Source of the DNA: Guadua angustifolia | Taxonomy: Eukaryota > Streptophyta > Magnoliopsida > Poales > Poaceae | NCBI GenBank assembly: GCA_036346375.1 | Contig: CM070515.1 | Span: forward strand, 12,360,423-12,424,422 | Length of the DNA: 64,000 nt | Direction: 5' to 3' | Part shown: positions 43,152 to 56,160 of the stretch, piece after piece | Numbering within the stretch: the stretch's first letter is position 1 | Layout: each line of letters starts with the position of its first letter | The notes under the pieces: model-generated | Databases searched by the model: none | Seen by the model: only the letters and a program-made list of their open reading frames with translations | Told to the model about the DNA's origin: nothing | Program-made: the position numbers and the translations under genes

Positions 43152-46100
43152 GAATTTTTTACTCTTCTGGCCGAATTTGAAAAATTTTTTACGGATTTAG
43201 CCGCGTGTCACGTAAAATTGCAAATTTAGCCTGTCTGATATAATTCCGCGGACCCGGTCTGTGGAATAATTTTTATTATTTTTCCCGGATATTCCGCGGA
43301 CCCGTTCGGCGGAATAATTTTTATTATTTTTCTCGGCCAATTCCGCGGATCGCGGCAATGAATAATTTTAATATTTTTTAATATTCGCGCCACTCGTCCA
43401 CGGATTAATTTGTTTTTAATTTTTTTTAATTTTTAATATTCATGCAGCAACGCAGAATATTTTCGAAATTTTTTTAGCGGTTTTTTATTTTTCGGTTTTT
43501 TCCGGATTTTTACGGCCGGTTTTTTAGTTTCTTTTCTTTTTTATTTCTTTTCGATTGGACGGGCTTATTCTATAATTTGATAGAATTTTTGTATTTTATA
43601 AAAAAATGACCGTTACATACATCTTTATGCGAATAGTCGCAATTCTATCGCGGATTGGAATTCGCATTGAAACTACTCATGACCCGCAAAGTGGAAATCG
43701 TGGGCACTAAGGGTTTTATGCACCCGTAGACGAGGCGAATCCGGTCCAAAAACACGAGAAAATGAAGAACGACCTCATAGCGCGTGCTACTACGTATGGG
43801 CGAGATAGCGGGCGTTGCTCGGCAGAAGTTGCAAAAATCGGAAAAGGCACTCGCGGTCATGAAACCACGAAATCGTGGCCACTTGGGGGTTTCGTGAGGG
43901 CAGCGGGACAAGCGGATCTGCCCAAAAATCGGAAAAAATCAATGGCGACCCTCAACGCAGCGAGCTACCACTTATGTATGGGCGAGATAGCCAGACGTTG
44001 CCGGTGAGGAAGTGACGAAAATCGGAAAAAGGCACTTTCATGACCATGAAACCACAAAAGTTCTGACGTCGAAAAATTTTGAAATTTTTATGGAGGTTCT
44101 GATAAATCATTGATATTATTATAAAAATTTCAAATGATTTGAAGATGTGAGAATTTTTAAAATTCAAACAATACAACTGTCCCGATAAAACTTATTTGGC
44201 CGACAAGTTTGAACCGAATGAAAAATGAAACAAACCACGTTAGAAAATTTGAAGGGCACATCTGTGAAAGTTCAGATGATAAAATAAGCGATAGATGAAA
44301 AGCCACCGACGTGTCACCCATCATCAAAGCCGCACGACTGACACCTTATGAGAAAAATTGCACGACTGTCAACCTCATCAAAGGTACACGATCTCAAAAA
44401 GATAAACATATGAAAGATATTGAAGGTATGGAGGAAGACTTGCAAACGCCGTAAAAAGCAGATGCAATTAGAAGATAGAGAGGCAAAAATCATAAGCAAA
44501 AGGTTTCATTTTTTTTGTTTATTCACATAATTAGATTTAATTAGTGTCCAGTTGTTTCTGATAATGCTTACCAATCTAGTTTTTTTTCCCTGATACTGCT
44601 TATCTATCCAGTTGTTTCTGATAGTGCCTACCATTCGACATCCATATTGGGCAGAATATATGATGAAGCAGACAAAGTAATATTGCTACAATCTGAGAAT
44701 GTTCGGCCAATTTGTAAGTTCTTTCTAGTTAGGCTCTACAACGCTGCTGAATTTGAACAAACACCAAGAAACCTCGACGATGTGTTCACCGAGGCTTGCA
44801 CGATATACCGGATTGTCTACAAGAAGGCGATGGGTACTATTATCGTTGTGGAGTAATACTCTTGAATCTTGTGATGGACTTATTGTGATGTGTTGAATAA
44901 GATTGAATGTGAAGATGGTTGTGTTGAATAAGATTGATTATGTAAGGATCTGCTAGAATGTCTTCTTTTGGTTTGAGAGATTGATATATATATTATAACT
45001 GCAAACGCTGTAGAAAACTAAACTAAATAAGCCTATTCAGCGGCCTGTACAATTACTTGTCTAAATGCACATGTTGGTGCGACCAGCGTTGGAACACAAT
45101 TTGGCATATGTAGTACCATATTCTACAAAAATATTGTATTTATAACTTGCTTCGCATCTGAATCCATTCACAACAAATACCCTAAATGACCACAAACTGC
45201 GCAGGTTCGATAACACTTAAGCCTTTTCAGCGACGCGTACAACAACTCGTCTAAACATAAATTTTGGTGAAATTGGCCCACAAACATACTTCAGCATATG
45301 GACAACCAAATTATAGAAAAATATAAAAAATACAGCTTGCTTATCATATAAAATTGATTCCAAACCAAATCGGCTTCATTGAAAGACTTCAACACAACTC
45401 TTATTGTAGCTTTTGCCATGTATGACCGAAAATTTTAGAACAGTAAAAATATAATATTTAAATTTGATTGTGAATATTTTTGGATTTTTTGAATATTGAT
45501 TGCTTTATTTGGATTTTCTTGGATTTTTTGTGTTGCAAGAAAAATCAAACAAAAGGGAAATAAAGAATGAAAAAGAGGAAAAGGCAAAAATGTAAAAAGT
45601 AAAAATTTAGAAAATTGCCATGAGAACACTGATCATTCAATTAAATCATTTTAGCCAGCAAATGAAATTTTATGCATAAAGAAATGAAGAGACAAAATGA
45701 AAAGACAACTTTTAAATCAAAACAATGCATTGTCAGAATTTATAAAATATTTTTGAGTCACAAATAGAGCTATAAAAATTATCATGAAAACCTAAATAAA
45801 ATATCTATCTCTGGTAAAAATATTAGGAATTAATATTGTCATTTAGGACTTCTCAAAATTAAAAAACAGAAACTCTGAAAATCTAAAAACTGCAATGTCA
45901 GAATTTTTATAAAATAATGGAGCAACATTTTGACCTGAAACTTTTACAGAAGCATTCTTAGCTCAAATCCTTATGAAAAACAAAATTTAAAAAATAATGG
46001 ACTTCAATTGCTCTCAAGGAAAAATTCAAAAACATTTTGAAAACTAGTTAACTTTAAGGAATTATTGTACAAAAACCAAAGTAGCGAATTGAGCGAAACC

Positions 46101-46742
46101 AAAGAAAATGGAAACTACATACCTTAATCTCTCCACATAAAAATTTATAGAAAATTTCAAAAGAGATAAAACTACTTTTGAACTAATTAAACTCGTGACC
46201 AAAAACGTCGGATTCATGTACAAATTGCAACAACTATTATCTAGTCGGTACTGTAGCTTGCGGGAAAAAAAATAACGGAAATTATTCCGCTGTGCACGTC
46301 CGCGGAATTCGGTCGGGCCCGTCCGCAGAATTCGGTCGGGCCCACGTGTCAAAAAAACCGGCGGTTCGGTCCGCCGGGAAATTAAAAAAAACCGCGAAAA
46401 AAAATCCGAAAAAAAATCCGAAATTATTCTGCGGTTCTACTCGTGGAATATTTAAAATTTAAAAAATTAAAAACAAATTAATCCGCGACGAGTGGCGCGG
46501 AATATTAAAAATATTAAAAAAATTATTCCGCGCTGCGGATCCGCGGAATTGGCTGAGAAAAAATAATAAAAAATTATTCCGCCGAACGGTCCGCGGAATA
46601 TCCGGGAAAAAATAATAAAAAATTATTCCGCGCACTGGGTCCACGGAATTACACTGTACAGGGGCTAAGTTTGCAATTTTACGCGACACGCGGCTAAATC
46701 CGTAAAAAAAATTTCAAATTCGGCCAGAAGAGCAAAAAATTC
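43152..46742. mobile_element. Mutator-like element with long TIRs (candidate Pack-MULE), 3.6 kb
   Basis: Flanks ACTTCTGCA (43143-43151) and ACTCCTGCA (46743-46751) are a 9 bp target-site duplication with one mismatch, the Mutator hallmark. Inverted repeats of at least 330 bp start GAATTTTTTACTCTTCTGGCC and contain repeated TTCCGCGGA motifs: left about 43152-43480, right about 46390-46742. Within each TIR the motif TTCCGCGGACC...GGAATAAT repeats three or four times. No MURA transposase is visible. The interior has two related blocks (GGGCGAGATAG, GCAAAAATCGGAAAA) and a short open frame that may be captured host sequence. Confidence 0.85.
44647..44856 (+). pseudogene. Possible captured gene fragment inside the MULE
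   Basis: The open frame gives 69 residues with normal protein composition (RIYDEADKVILL, NLDDVFTEACTIYRIVYKKA) in otherwise AT-rich DNA. Pyrimidine-rich AG acceptor-like sites lie upstream near 44608, and a 3' UTR-like stretch follows. I do not recognise the family. MULEs of this architecture often carry host gene pieces, so this is a candidate, not proof. Confidence 0.3.
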
Positions 46743-46996
46743 ACTCCTGCATAGGTTAATCTGGAAGAAAAAAATGCCAGATTCAGCTTTATCTTGCTGG
46801 GACTTAGCAGCCGTGACTGTAATGGGCTTTGACGAAATGAGCTCTTTGTTGTGCACTCGCTTGTAACTAATGGGCTTTGAGGAAATGGGCTTTCTTGGTG
46901 GGTATACATGGGCCGTCTCTTGTAACCAATCAGAACCAAGTTCAAAGCAGGCCTAAGCCCAAAACATTGACGTGTCCACACGCTACCAGTATAACA

Positions 46997-47251
46997 TCTC
47001 TACTACTTCTAATTAGAAAGTGACGGCGATCGTTCATTCTCTCTAGTGTACATGATCCGTTGGATCTAGCACGAACAGCTGATATGAAAGTGGATTTCTA
47101 CCTTAACCACTTCTAATTTGTATGCTTTAATGAACTGATTTAATCATTCAACCATTGCACATTCCGAGAAAATAGTATCATTCAGACAGTATTAGTGATC
47201 TTTACAAATAAATTTTTTTATCGTAAATTAAGTTTCACAGGTACATGACTA
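46997..47251 (+). mobile_element. Helitron relative of the 6101 element, 3' end damaged
   Basis: It starts TCTCTACTACTTCTAATTAG after an A, a Helitron-type 5' end. It aligns with 6101-6220 (shared GATCCGTTGGATCT). The 3' part keeps TCGTAAATTAAGT and ACATGACTA but has lost the hairpin, and ends CTAT instead of CTAG. Confidence 0.6.
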
Positions 47252-47822
47252 TACCTTCTAACTTTTACTCTAAAATTCTGATGTATCTACTCAGATCTCA
47301 ACCGAAAAAATACCTTCCAAACAAGAGTTAGAGACATGGCATGCGACAGGAGGACTTTTTTCCCGGTAAGATTCGGAGGCCGACACACGACTCGAATCTT
47401 TTAGACCGAACAGACGCTTCTGGACTCTGACGCAACTGTCATGGCATCTTTAACTAGTTAATTAATCAAGCAGATTGATTAACTAGAGTAACATACTCCT
47501 ACCGACTAGGTGTCTAGGAGTACTACCAAAAGAAGAAGCTAGTAGCTAGCGATAATCTAGAATACACGCTAATCATGCCCCTCCGCTAGCCCAATCGGGC
47601 TTGATTTTAATATTAAAGTCACTTGCTGAATCCAGCTGTAAACCAGCAGCACGCAGACCCACGTGGCAGCCCCGGGTTTGTTCGTGCAAAGATTTCTATT
47701 CACGTGCTAGCCGCAAATGGAGTCACGGGTTGACCTCAGCTCCAAAGGCTGCAGCAGCAGTATACAGCACGTGCCGTATTCTTTTAGTTAAAGCATTAGC
47801 TTTGCTACGCGTTCCAATATGC
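47252..47822. other. Intergenic stretch, no gene recognised
   Basis: No coding frame with support. Nothing notable beyond a short gene-poor GC-rich part near 47640-47780. Confidence 0.4.
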
Positions 47823-47825
47823 TCA

Positions 47826-48054
47826 GGGTGTTTGGTTGGTGAGATAAGGTTGAATAGGATGGAATGATTTTATATTATTTGGTTCTATTGTTTTAGGTAA
47901 ATAGAATGGTTCAGTATCTATAAAGAATATTTCTCAAATTTGCATCACATCATTTAGAACGAGATAGTTCTATTCAAACAATCAAACATGTGAATGATTT
48001 TTTTTTGAACTATCTTATACATATATCACTTGGTACAAGCAACCAAATACACCC
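47826..48054. mobile_element. Tourist-like MITE, 229 bp
   Basis: The ends GGGTGTTTGGTTGGT and, reversed, GGGTGTATTTGGTTGC match the PIF/Harbinger-derived Tourist type. Flanking TCA and TTA resemble the 3 bp target duplication with one mismatch. AT-rich and non-coding. Confidence 0.7.
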
Positions 48055-48057
48055 TTA

Positions 48058-50135
48058 GTCACGTGCGTATCAGTGCCCCTGCACGTGGGACCCCGAACGC
48101 TACAGGAGGTAAAAGCAAAGTACTTGATCAGTGAATGAAACAAAAAGGCCGAAGTATAGATATGAAACTTAACAAATACTCCATCTTCGTAGAATCGTAC
48201 ACATATATGCTTTGCAGCATTAAAAAAATCTTCCCCGATTGACCATTAATTGGATCAAGCAATGTTCAATTCAGATTTAATCATTTAATCGAGAGAGATC
48301 CTTCATTTTGGACAAATTTTGAACTGATTTGCAACTTTTAAATTACTTGCTTCAACGATCAGAAATAAATTTCTACACTCTTAAACATATTTCTATCAAA
48401 ATTTGAATTCAAATTAACTATGTGCACATGCATAGATGGGTTTTGTTTATTTATACTTTCCGTGTGAATCTCTCCCAGATTTTTTTTGATGAAGTCAACT
48501 CGTAGAGCCGTAGGCAACTTAGCTAGCTACTAGCTAGGTTAATAGTGCATCAACATCACAATTAGCGTGGAATTAAAAATCGCTTCTTGATCACTTGCTT
48601 CATACTGGAACATGTGCTCCAGCATGTTCGTTTTCCACTGGCTATCTTTTTTGAGATCTTTTTGCTATTGTCTAATCACTTATGGCTTTATGTTATCAGG
48701 ACCTTAATGCTGAGCCATGACAAATGACTAACATAGTATCTTGTAGCAACTCCTGCTGGGGCATGGCATTTGTATTCGTCAAGGGCACTCGCTCTACAGT
48801 CCAGAATGCAAATGTTTATGCACCTAATTAGTTTACAATCAAGATGCAAATGTTCGTACACCTTAACCTAAAAGCTGGTACTTTATATGCATAACGAACT
48901 GATTTAAGTTTACTTACATGCATCTAGCTTAGGGCTTACTCAGCTTGTTAGCTCAAGTCTTCGTGGGTATTGTCATGTCAAAGGATTAATTATCTCTTGC
49001 AAAACAAGTGGTTATGCACCCCACAAGCTGGATCAATTGTTATAGTTTGTAACGATGCACGAGCCCTAGTTCATTGCATCTTGGTTTCGTACCAAATAAA
49101 ATTTTTATTAAGACTAAGTGCATGAACCCAAAAAGTAAAATGTCATGGAAGGAGGATTTCAAGTGCTTCAATCCCTCCCTTGTTTCAATCCTAACCGTTG
49201 GTTTTTGGTCCCTGAAAGCACATGATCAACAATGATCACGTCAAAATCTTCAATTGGGTATATAACAATATTCAGTTTGCACTTAATCCCTCTCCTCATT
49301 TCCTCTCCTTCACCTTTGCTAAAATCTAAGGTGTTGTAGGACTAAAAAGACGACTAGGGGAGAGTATATAGGAGCCAAATAAAATTTAGCCAAACAATTT
49401 TTTTCCCCACAGAAACCAACCAAAATCTCTCTAGGTCAAAGAAGTGCAAAAAAAATGAATTTTCTAAGAAATTCACCTGCAGAAGCAACACTCTGCGATT
49501 AAGCGGTATGTAGTGCCGTTATAAACAATAAAATCCACACTATCGCAATTAAACGGACTGTAGTGCCGAAATAAACAGTAAAATCAGAATTACCATGCTA
49601 CAGTACCCCCGGTACTACTGGTGCATAGTAAAAAAGGCCATATGAATAGTACAATTAGTACGACTTCAAAGATGGAAATTGATGTATCTCTTGATCGGCT
49701 GATCGAAAACCCACGAAACTTTGTATGCACATTCCTATGGATGTCAGAAATATATTCCAACATTCAATCATAAGGATTGATGTCAAAGTTCCGACCTTTT
49801 TCAAATTTACCAAAGGTTGCACTAAAATCGGATCAAACCCTAAATCTTCACTCTATACTTGCTCGTGGGGATTTAATGAACAAGATGACCTCCCACATAT
49901 CACGGCAAGCGCAAGCTCCAAAGAAATTATCCCTAAAATCTTAAAAACACAATCTTTCGGAAATCCTTCTCTCTCACAAGAAACCGATTCCTTGATAATA
50001 TCTTGATGAACTAGTGAGAGCTTATCTAGATAATTGGAATATGATCCCCAGAGGATATATCCATGAATCACACAACCTTAGCAACACAAAATAAAGAGAA
50101 GAAGAAACCAAACAAAAAAGATCAAAAATCGAGAA
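48058..50135. other. Intergenic stretch, no gene recognised
   Basis: AT-rich. Around 49490-49590 the phrase CGCAATTAA(A)CGG...TGTAGTGCCG repeats twice. From about 49440 the sequence may belong to a minus-strand LTR that continues past the hAT at 50144, but no LTR ends were fixed. Confidence 0.35.
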
Positions 50136-50143
50136 GAGGGAAG

Positions 50144-50618
50144 TAGGGATGGCAATGGGTACCCGATACCCGATGGGTATTTACTCCATTAGGGTACAAA
50201 TCTGGTCCAATAATCATACCCATAGGTACCTTAATAGGGGAAAACCTTCACCCGTCGGGTATAGCGAATGCGAATGCACGGGGTACCCATTCACGTGGGT
50301 ATGATCCACCCGCTTCTCGCTTGATGAGGTGAGTGTTATCAAGTTCAACTTGTTCATCATGCATCCATCAAATTTCTTCATTTCTCCAACACAATACAAA
50401 AGTACATAATCATCAACCATTAATGAGAAACATATCATCAAGTTGACATGTTAAAAAAATCGAAAAACTTGAATTAGCTACACATTAATGCGGGTACGGG
50501 TACGGGTAAATTTTGTACCCGCATGCGGGTATGGGTATTATAGCGGGTGAATTTTATTAACACGAGTACGGGTACGGGGTGGTGATACCCGCCGAGTATA
50601 TACCCGTTGCCATCTCTA
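50144..50618. mobile_element. hAT non-autonomous element, 475 bp
   Basis: Perfect 8 bp repeats GAGGGAAG (50136-50143 and 50619-50626) flank ends TAGGGATGGCAATGGGTA and, reversed, TAGAGATGGCAACGGGTA. GGTACCCG and CGGGTACGGGTA motifs repeat near both ends. No transposase. Ends resemble those of the larger element at 54611, so both may be mobilised by one hAT family. Confidence 0.9.
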
Positions 50619-50626
50619 GAGGGAAG

Positions 50627-51978
50627 ATCAAAACAAGAGGCAAAGTTTTTTATTTCATTTCAGAGTAAGATACGATTATAAAGCCTCTCATCTGAGGGCA
50701 AAACTCCCAAGAAACACTTATACACAAAAAAAACAAAAAATCTTTTGGAAGTCTTAATTTAGATTCCAGAGACTTACCTCCCTCTATGCATCTCTAAACC
50801 TAGACACATAAGTGGATACCATCCACTCTTACATGGGCTAATCTGATAACCCAACACACATAATGGGTTCTATACTCACATAAGCACGTTTCTCAAGCAA
50901 CCTTCTCATGATGCTTCAATTCGCTCCATGAGCCCGAATCAGCGTCCATGTCCACTTCGGCTTAACCTAAACCACTTAGATCACCGCTGCAGTTTTCTAA
51001 ACCACCTCGACCCCTGGTATTCGATAAATTACCAATTTGCTCCAGACGGTGTTTTCCTTCCACTCGAAGCATCGTCTATGCTTCGTCATCCACCATGTGG
51101 TCCTAATGACTTCCTGTCAAACCTCTCACATGTCTAGACTTCCCTGAATTGTTCTCGCTTGCAAATAGGCCTAAGTCACTTGGCACACTATATGTCCTTC
51201 CCCGCTTCACCATGACGATGCCAACTTCTTTGACCGTTCTTGATCTCGACTCCTCATGCCTAGTCCCAATCCATGCTGTTACCGCCATGTCCATCATCAA
51301 TGCTTCACGCTCCGACTCCTTGTCTTCTCGATTTGCAACCACTTCCCGCCCTCAGTCATCTTCTAGTGTCCCTTGACTGTTCTAGACCTCAGCTTTCCTA
51401 ACCTAGTACCGATCTCCTCCGCTTCACCACAACGTAGCACCAAAATCCTACAACCAACACAGATAAACCACACCGACATGTGGCACTGTTCACAATTATA
51501 TGCAAATAAACATTACATCATCATAGTAAACATCACAATTCAATGAAAAACCGATACTACCGCCAACCAGAGGTTGGAAGTACCGTAAGTCCGATACTGC
51601 CACTTTCTGGTAGCCGGTGGTACCCCTCCTTTGAGAAACTCAAGAGAACCCTCTCTAAAAAATATCTACCACCTACTGGAGCCCGATAGGACCATAACCC
51701 TGGTACTACCGCCCCTAAAGGCCGGTAGTGTCGCCCTTGAACCACCCTAGAGAATTATCTCTTTGTAAAAGAACTACCGCTATTCCATGTTGGTAGCTCT
51801 ACATGGCCAGCACTACAGCCAATCCCAGGCTGATAGTGCTGCCTGGACAGCATTACCACCATGTCGGTAGTGCTGGCCAACCTGACAGCACCTCAAATTA
51901 CTTCAAATTCAAAATTGAATTCAAATCAAACATAAATTTGAGCACTACAAGCTTAAACAAAATCAATTGCTCATCATA
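50627..51978 (-). other. Probable LTR-type repeat DNA, no gene
   Basis: Sequence with repeated ACTACCG/CGGTAGT phrases (51550-51870) and moderately GC-rich unstructured frames resembles rice LTR DNA read on the minus strand. I could not identify TG...CA ends or a target duplication, so this stays tentative. Confidence 0.35.
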
Positions 51979-53181
51979 TATGGGCCTGTTTGAGAGAGCT
52001 CCACTCCAAAAAAATCAGCTCCACTCTACCAACTCCACCATAGAGTAGCTCCACCATAGAGTTGAAGTAGGGAAGGGAGGTGTTTGGCTTGCAAATTAGA
52101 TCCAGCTTCAAGAATAGATGGTTTTGGTGTGGATACCCATTTATGCCCTTGGATGTTGAATGGAGGTTTTGTGAATTTGTTTGAGCCATATTTTTTTCAG
52201 AATTCGAAAATCCGAAGGTCGCTCACCTGTACATGTCCGCCATGGTCATTTATGGGTATTTTTTCGATTTCAAATAAAAGACCAGTTGCACGTGTACACT
52301 CATTTTTTTTATTCCAACGAGCTGCACGTGTACTCGAATAGAAGTACGTCCATATTACGCATGAATTAGCAGCATGTAATGCTCATCAAACACAAGTTTG
52401 AATATAGATAATCAAACACAAATTCGAGGATAGATATTTGCGACAAGTTTAAACAAATACTCTCGGTTCTCAAGTCTACCATTACATTCTAGTTCCAAGC
52501 AAGAGCAATAGCGGTGGCCAACTCATCACGGAATATGTCCATAGTTGGAGCATTGGGTATAGAAGTTGACCCATCGGATGCTGCTGCATATTTGTTATAC
52601 CTTTCCGGTATCGTAGGGACATAATTAGGATCACGATCGAACCGAGCAAAGTCCAAGTCTTCACACCGATGCTCACGAATAAAATTGTGAAGGACCATAG
52701 CAGCAGCAACAATCATCTTTTGCTTGAACATCGGGTAGGGTGGCATCTTGTAAAGAATTTGCCACTTCATTTTTAATACTCCAAATGATCGCTCAATAAC
52801 ATTGCGGATAGGTGAGTGAACCCGATAGAATTTTTCCTTAGGAGTATTGGGTTCCATACCGCTATGCCACTCCGGCAAGTGATACCTTTCACCCTTGTAT
52901 GGTGCTAGGTATCCAGGGCGATTGGGATATCCTGCATCAACAACATAGTACTTTCCTGCAAGTATGGAAGATAACACGGTTATTATTTGCATAAGTAGTA
53001 AATAACAAGGTCAAATTGACAACATTGTTACCTTGTGGAGGGTGAGGGAAGAATTGTTCATCCACTCTTATTGCATTGTATAGCACACTTGTGTCATGCA
53101 TAGCCCCCGGTTGACCCGTCGACACATAGGTGAAACGCATGTCGAAGTCACAGACTGCTAAAACATTTTGAGTAGGTATTT

Positions 53182-54287
53182 GACGAATACTCATATCAGG
53201 GGTACCCCACAGTAAAGTATACATCTATTTCAAGATCGTATTTCTCTCAATCATCTGGACTCAGAGTCCAGCCTGACGGCGATGTAGAGTGCTAGAAGGG
53301 ATATTACCAAAGCCTCCGTCCCTCGCAGATGGGATTATCCCTAAATATCGGCTGGATCGCCAGATGAACCATCATAGGCCCATCTCTAGGCCCAAGGGGA
53401 CACGAATGATCACTCGGCCTCGATCAGGCCCGCCAGGGGCACTCCGATCAGGCTACCGATCGGGCGTCTCCACAGGCTCCGACCAGGATATTGGTCGGGC
53501 GTCCGGCCAGGCACCTGGTCGGGCGTCTCCACAGGCTCCGACCAGGCCTCCGGACAGAGCCTCGGTAAATCTCCGTCACTTGACGGTCGACTCCAAGCCG
53601 GTCACCTGCCCCGTGGACACGACGTCCATGATGGGCAGGTGGCTCCTTCCCAAGATGGCGCGAGGGCCGCTAGGTCGGCGCCTCCGCCTTCGCCACCTTG
53701 TCAAGCCTGATGGAAGGGCGCGCTCCGTCCCAAGGCAACACGAATCTGGCGCGAGCAACGTCAACATCGGCAGTGACGAGAGGCGGTGTGCACCTTTCCA
53801 ACGGAACGCTATCAGCTGTGTCTACCGACCCAGCATGGGATGAACATGAATCCGTCAGTCGCCAAGACCGAAGACCGGGACTCCCGGGCGTAGCATACCC
53901 CTACCTCTTTTCTCCAAATTCCCGTGTAACCTGCCCCCTCTGTCTATATAAAGGGAGGCAGGGTCCTCTGGGAAAGGGGACGAACTCTCTCATTTTTCGC
54001 ATTCTATCTCATTTGCTCTCTCGACCAGATTCGGGCCTTCCGACCCGAGCGAGCGTTCATAGCTTCCGGGCTTCCTCACTCGGACGAGCGCTAGGGGCCT
54101 GTCCTTGGCTCTCGCATGTAATCCACCATATTCTGAGCAATGAGATCCACCACCACGAACAGGACGTAGGAACATTCGGCCCGAACCAGTATACATCCAG
54201 GACTCCATTAGTCTAACCATTCAAGGAGAGGGAGCGCGCGACCCCTAAACTTACAAATTTACTTGCCGGTTATACAAAACACCGACA
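53182..54287 (+). mobile_element. Solo LTR inside the PIF transposase, 1,106 bp
   Basis: It starts TGACGAATACTCATATCAGG and ends ACAAAACACCGACA (TG...CA). Flanks GTATT (53177-53181) and ATATT (54288-54292) are a 5 bp duplication with one mismatch. TATATAAAGG at about 53945 is its promoter box, giving plus orientation. Excision rejoins transposase codons in frame. The frame at 53289-53843 is a composition artefact. A solo LTR arises by recombination between the two LTRs of a complete element. Confidence 0.85.
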
Positions 54288-54610
54288 ATATTCCAGATTT
54301 TCCAATATATCTCACTTGCTCCTCGGGTGACAGAGATACACGAATATGTGTGCCATCAAGTGCACCAATACAATCTTTGAAGTGTGGATATGCTCTTTTG
54401 TCATCTCTTATTCTTTGATGAACAGTAGGAAAGTTTCGATTTTTTGGTCTAATAAAATCTTTTGCCATAGCCATAAGGCAATTTAGGACCTCATCAAATT
54501 TCCTACTAATGGTTTCTCCTGAGTGCTTAAACCGATTTTGGCATCTCCTATTGGACTCATTTCCAACACATATGAATAAGAATATTGCAAGACTTTCATA
54601 AGTGCTCACA

Positions 54611-56160
54611 TCAGGATGAAGGTGGGATTGATTGCGGGCATTGCGGCACTTGCCCGCATATACCCATGAAAGTTCGTGGAGTTATCGGTAACCCACCAAA
54701 ATATATCTTGGGTTGATCACGGCACCCACAAGGCCACAACCCACGGCATTCTTCAATTTACACAGGAAGACGAAGAACCAATATCAAAACTGAACATGAA
54801 CAAATATCAAAATTTACACAGCAAACTCAGAGTTTATCACTTCCTCAGTTTCAACCAACAAAACTTTACAAAGAAATCACCAAAAGCTACCAAACCAAAC
54901 AGAAGCAACTTTTGTTGTTTCAGCTAATTTGCTCAACAAGCAAATGATCCTCGTCCTTTAGAAGAATTGAGATAATCAATGCAGCTCTCATCTCAATAAG
55001 GAACCGAGACATTCACACCAAATCTTTTGCCAAATAGTCGAAATCATCAAGTGCACCTTTGACATAGGAAAAGAACCATGAGCTTTATCACTTCAAAAGC
55101 ATTCTATTACCCGATCACCATAAAAGATAAGCAAGCTACCACAATGCACTGAATAATTTCTCGGTTTAGCACCCCCCAAAAAAATTCCAACTCGCATCAA
55201 AGTCGCGCTTTTGCCAATTCTTCAATTCAATTTGCACCACACAACTATTACCAAGCAAGGCTCATAATTTCGCCAATTTGATCGCTCCTAAGTGTTAAAC
55301 TACCAGTAGACACCAAATGAGTTCATCCTAAACACCCGACTCCGAACTCATGTCCCATGTGGGAAAAAATGTCATTTGCATCGTCGCTGAGAGAGAAAAA
55401 GCTGCGATGCCTGCTACGTGGAGCCCTCGAAGAGCGGTAGCGTCCGGGGTAGTCAGGCAGCGGATGGACTTGCTCCTGCACGCAGCTCACCTCAAACGGC
55501 AAGTGTACACCCCGTCGAGTGCGTCGGGGATCCACGTCCACCCTGAGCCAGAGTACCCCCACGTCGGCGTCTTCACTCTCCTCGCACCTCGGCAAGCCCA
55601 CCCGCGCCCGATGATGGAATGCCACGGAGGCCGTCGGCGTTACCGCCGGGCTCGGCTGCGAGCTTAAGCGCAAAAGTGGGAACACGGCAGCGGCGTCCTA
55701 GGCGAAAGAGCCGATAAGAGCGAGTGAAGGGTGGCGCTTCGCGAGCCGAAGCGATGTCGGCGCCGTGGAGATGCGTTCCGTGGTGGCGCCAGGCGACAAA
55801 GCGCGAGGGTGAAGAGGAGGAGGAGATGGAGGAGCTCAAAGTAGCCGGAGAGGAGGAGGGCGAGGATGGCGGCCGAGGCAGCATCGGGGCCACGTGAGTT
55901 GATCGCCGGGGCGAGCATCGGAGAGTCGGAGATGCGGGATGCTTGGCGATCACGGAGGAAGCGGAGATGCTCGAGATCTGTGCGAGCGACCAAGTGGAGG
56001 AGAAGCGGTCAAGCGGGACCGAGTGGGCCGTGGGATCTGCGAGTGAAATGGCGATCGGATCCAGCTTAACTAATTAAGTGGGTTGTGGGTGTCTATTTTG
56101 TGATTTAAATGGGCTAAAATAAGCGGGTAAATGGGCTGCCCACCACCACTTTCATCCCTA
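54611..56160 (-). mobile_element. hAT element with gene-like GC-rich cargo, 1,550 bp
   Basis: Perfect 8 bp repeats TGCTCACA (54603-54610 and 56161-56168) flank ends TCAGGATGAAGGTGG and, reversed, TAGGGATGAAAGTGG. It interrupts the PIF transposase between LHVS and TYESLA. The left half is AT-rich. The right half (55320-56050) is GC-rich and on the minus strand gives long frames (MVARTDLEHLRFLRDRQASR at 55993, with a hydrophobic AAILALLLSGYFELLHLLLL) that look like the 5' exon of a host gene. No hAT transposase is seen. Confidence 0.82.

Noticed and set aside
53289..53843. 184-codon plus-strand frame
   Set aside because: It lies within a solo LTR with defined TG...CA ends and target duplication; the peptide is Arg/Pro/Ser-rich and follows GC composition.
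55323..55993. A stand-alone host gene on the minus strand
   Set aside because: The frames lie inside a hAT element with perfect 8 bp duplication and break repeatedly; treated as captured sequence.
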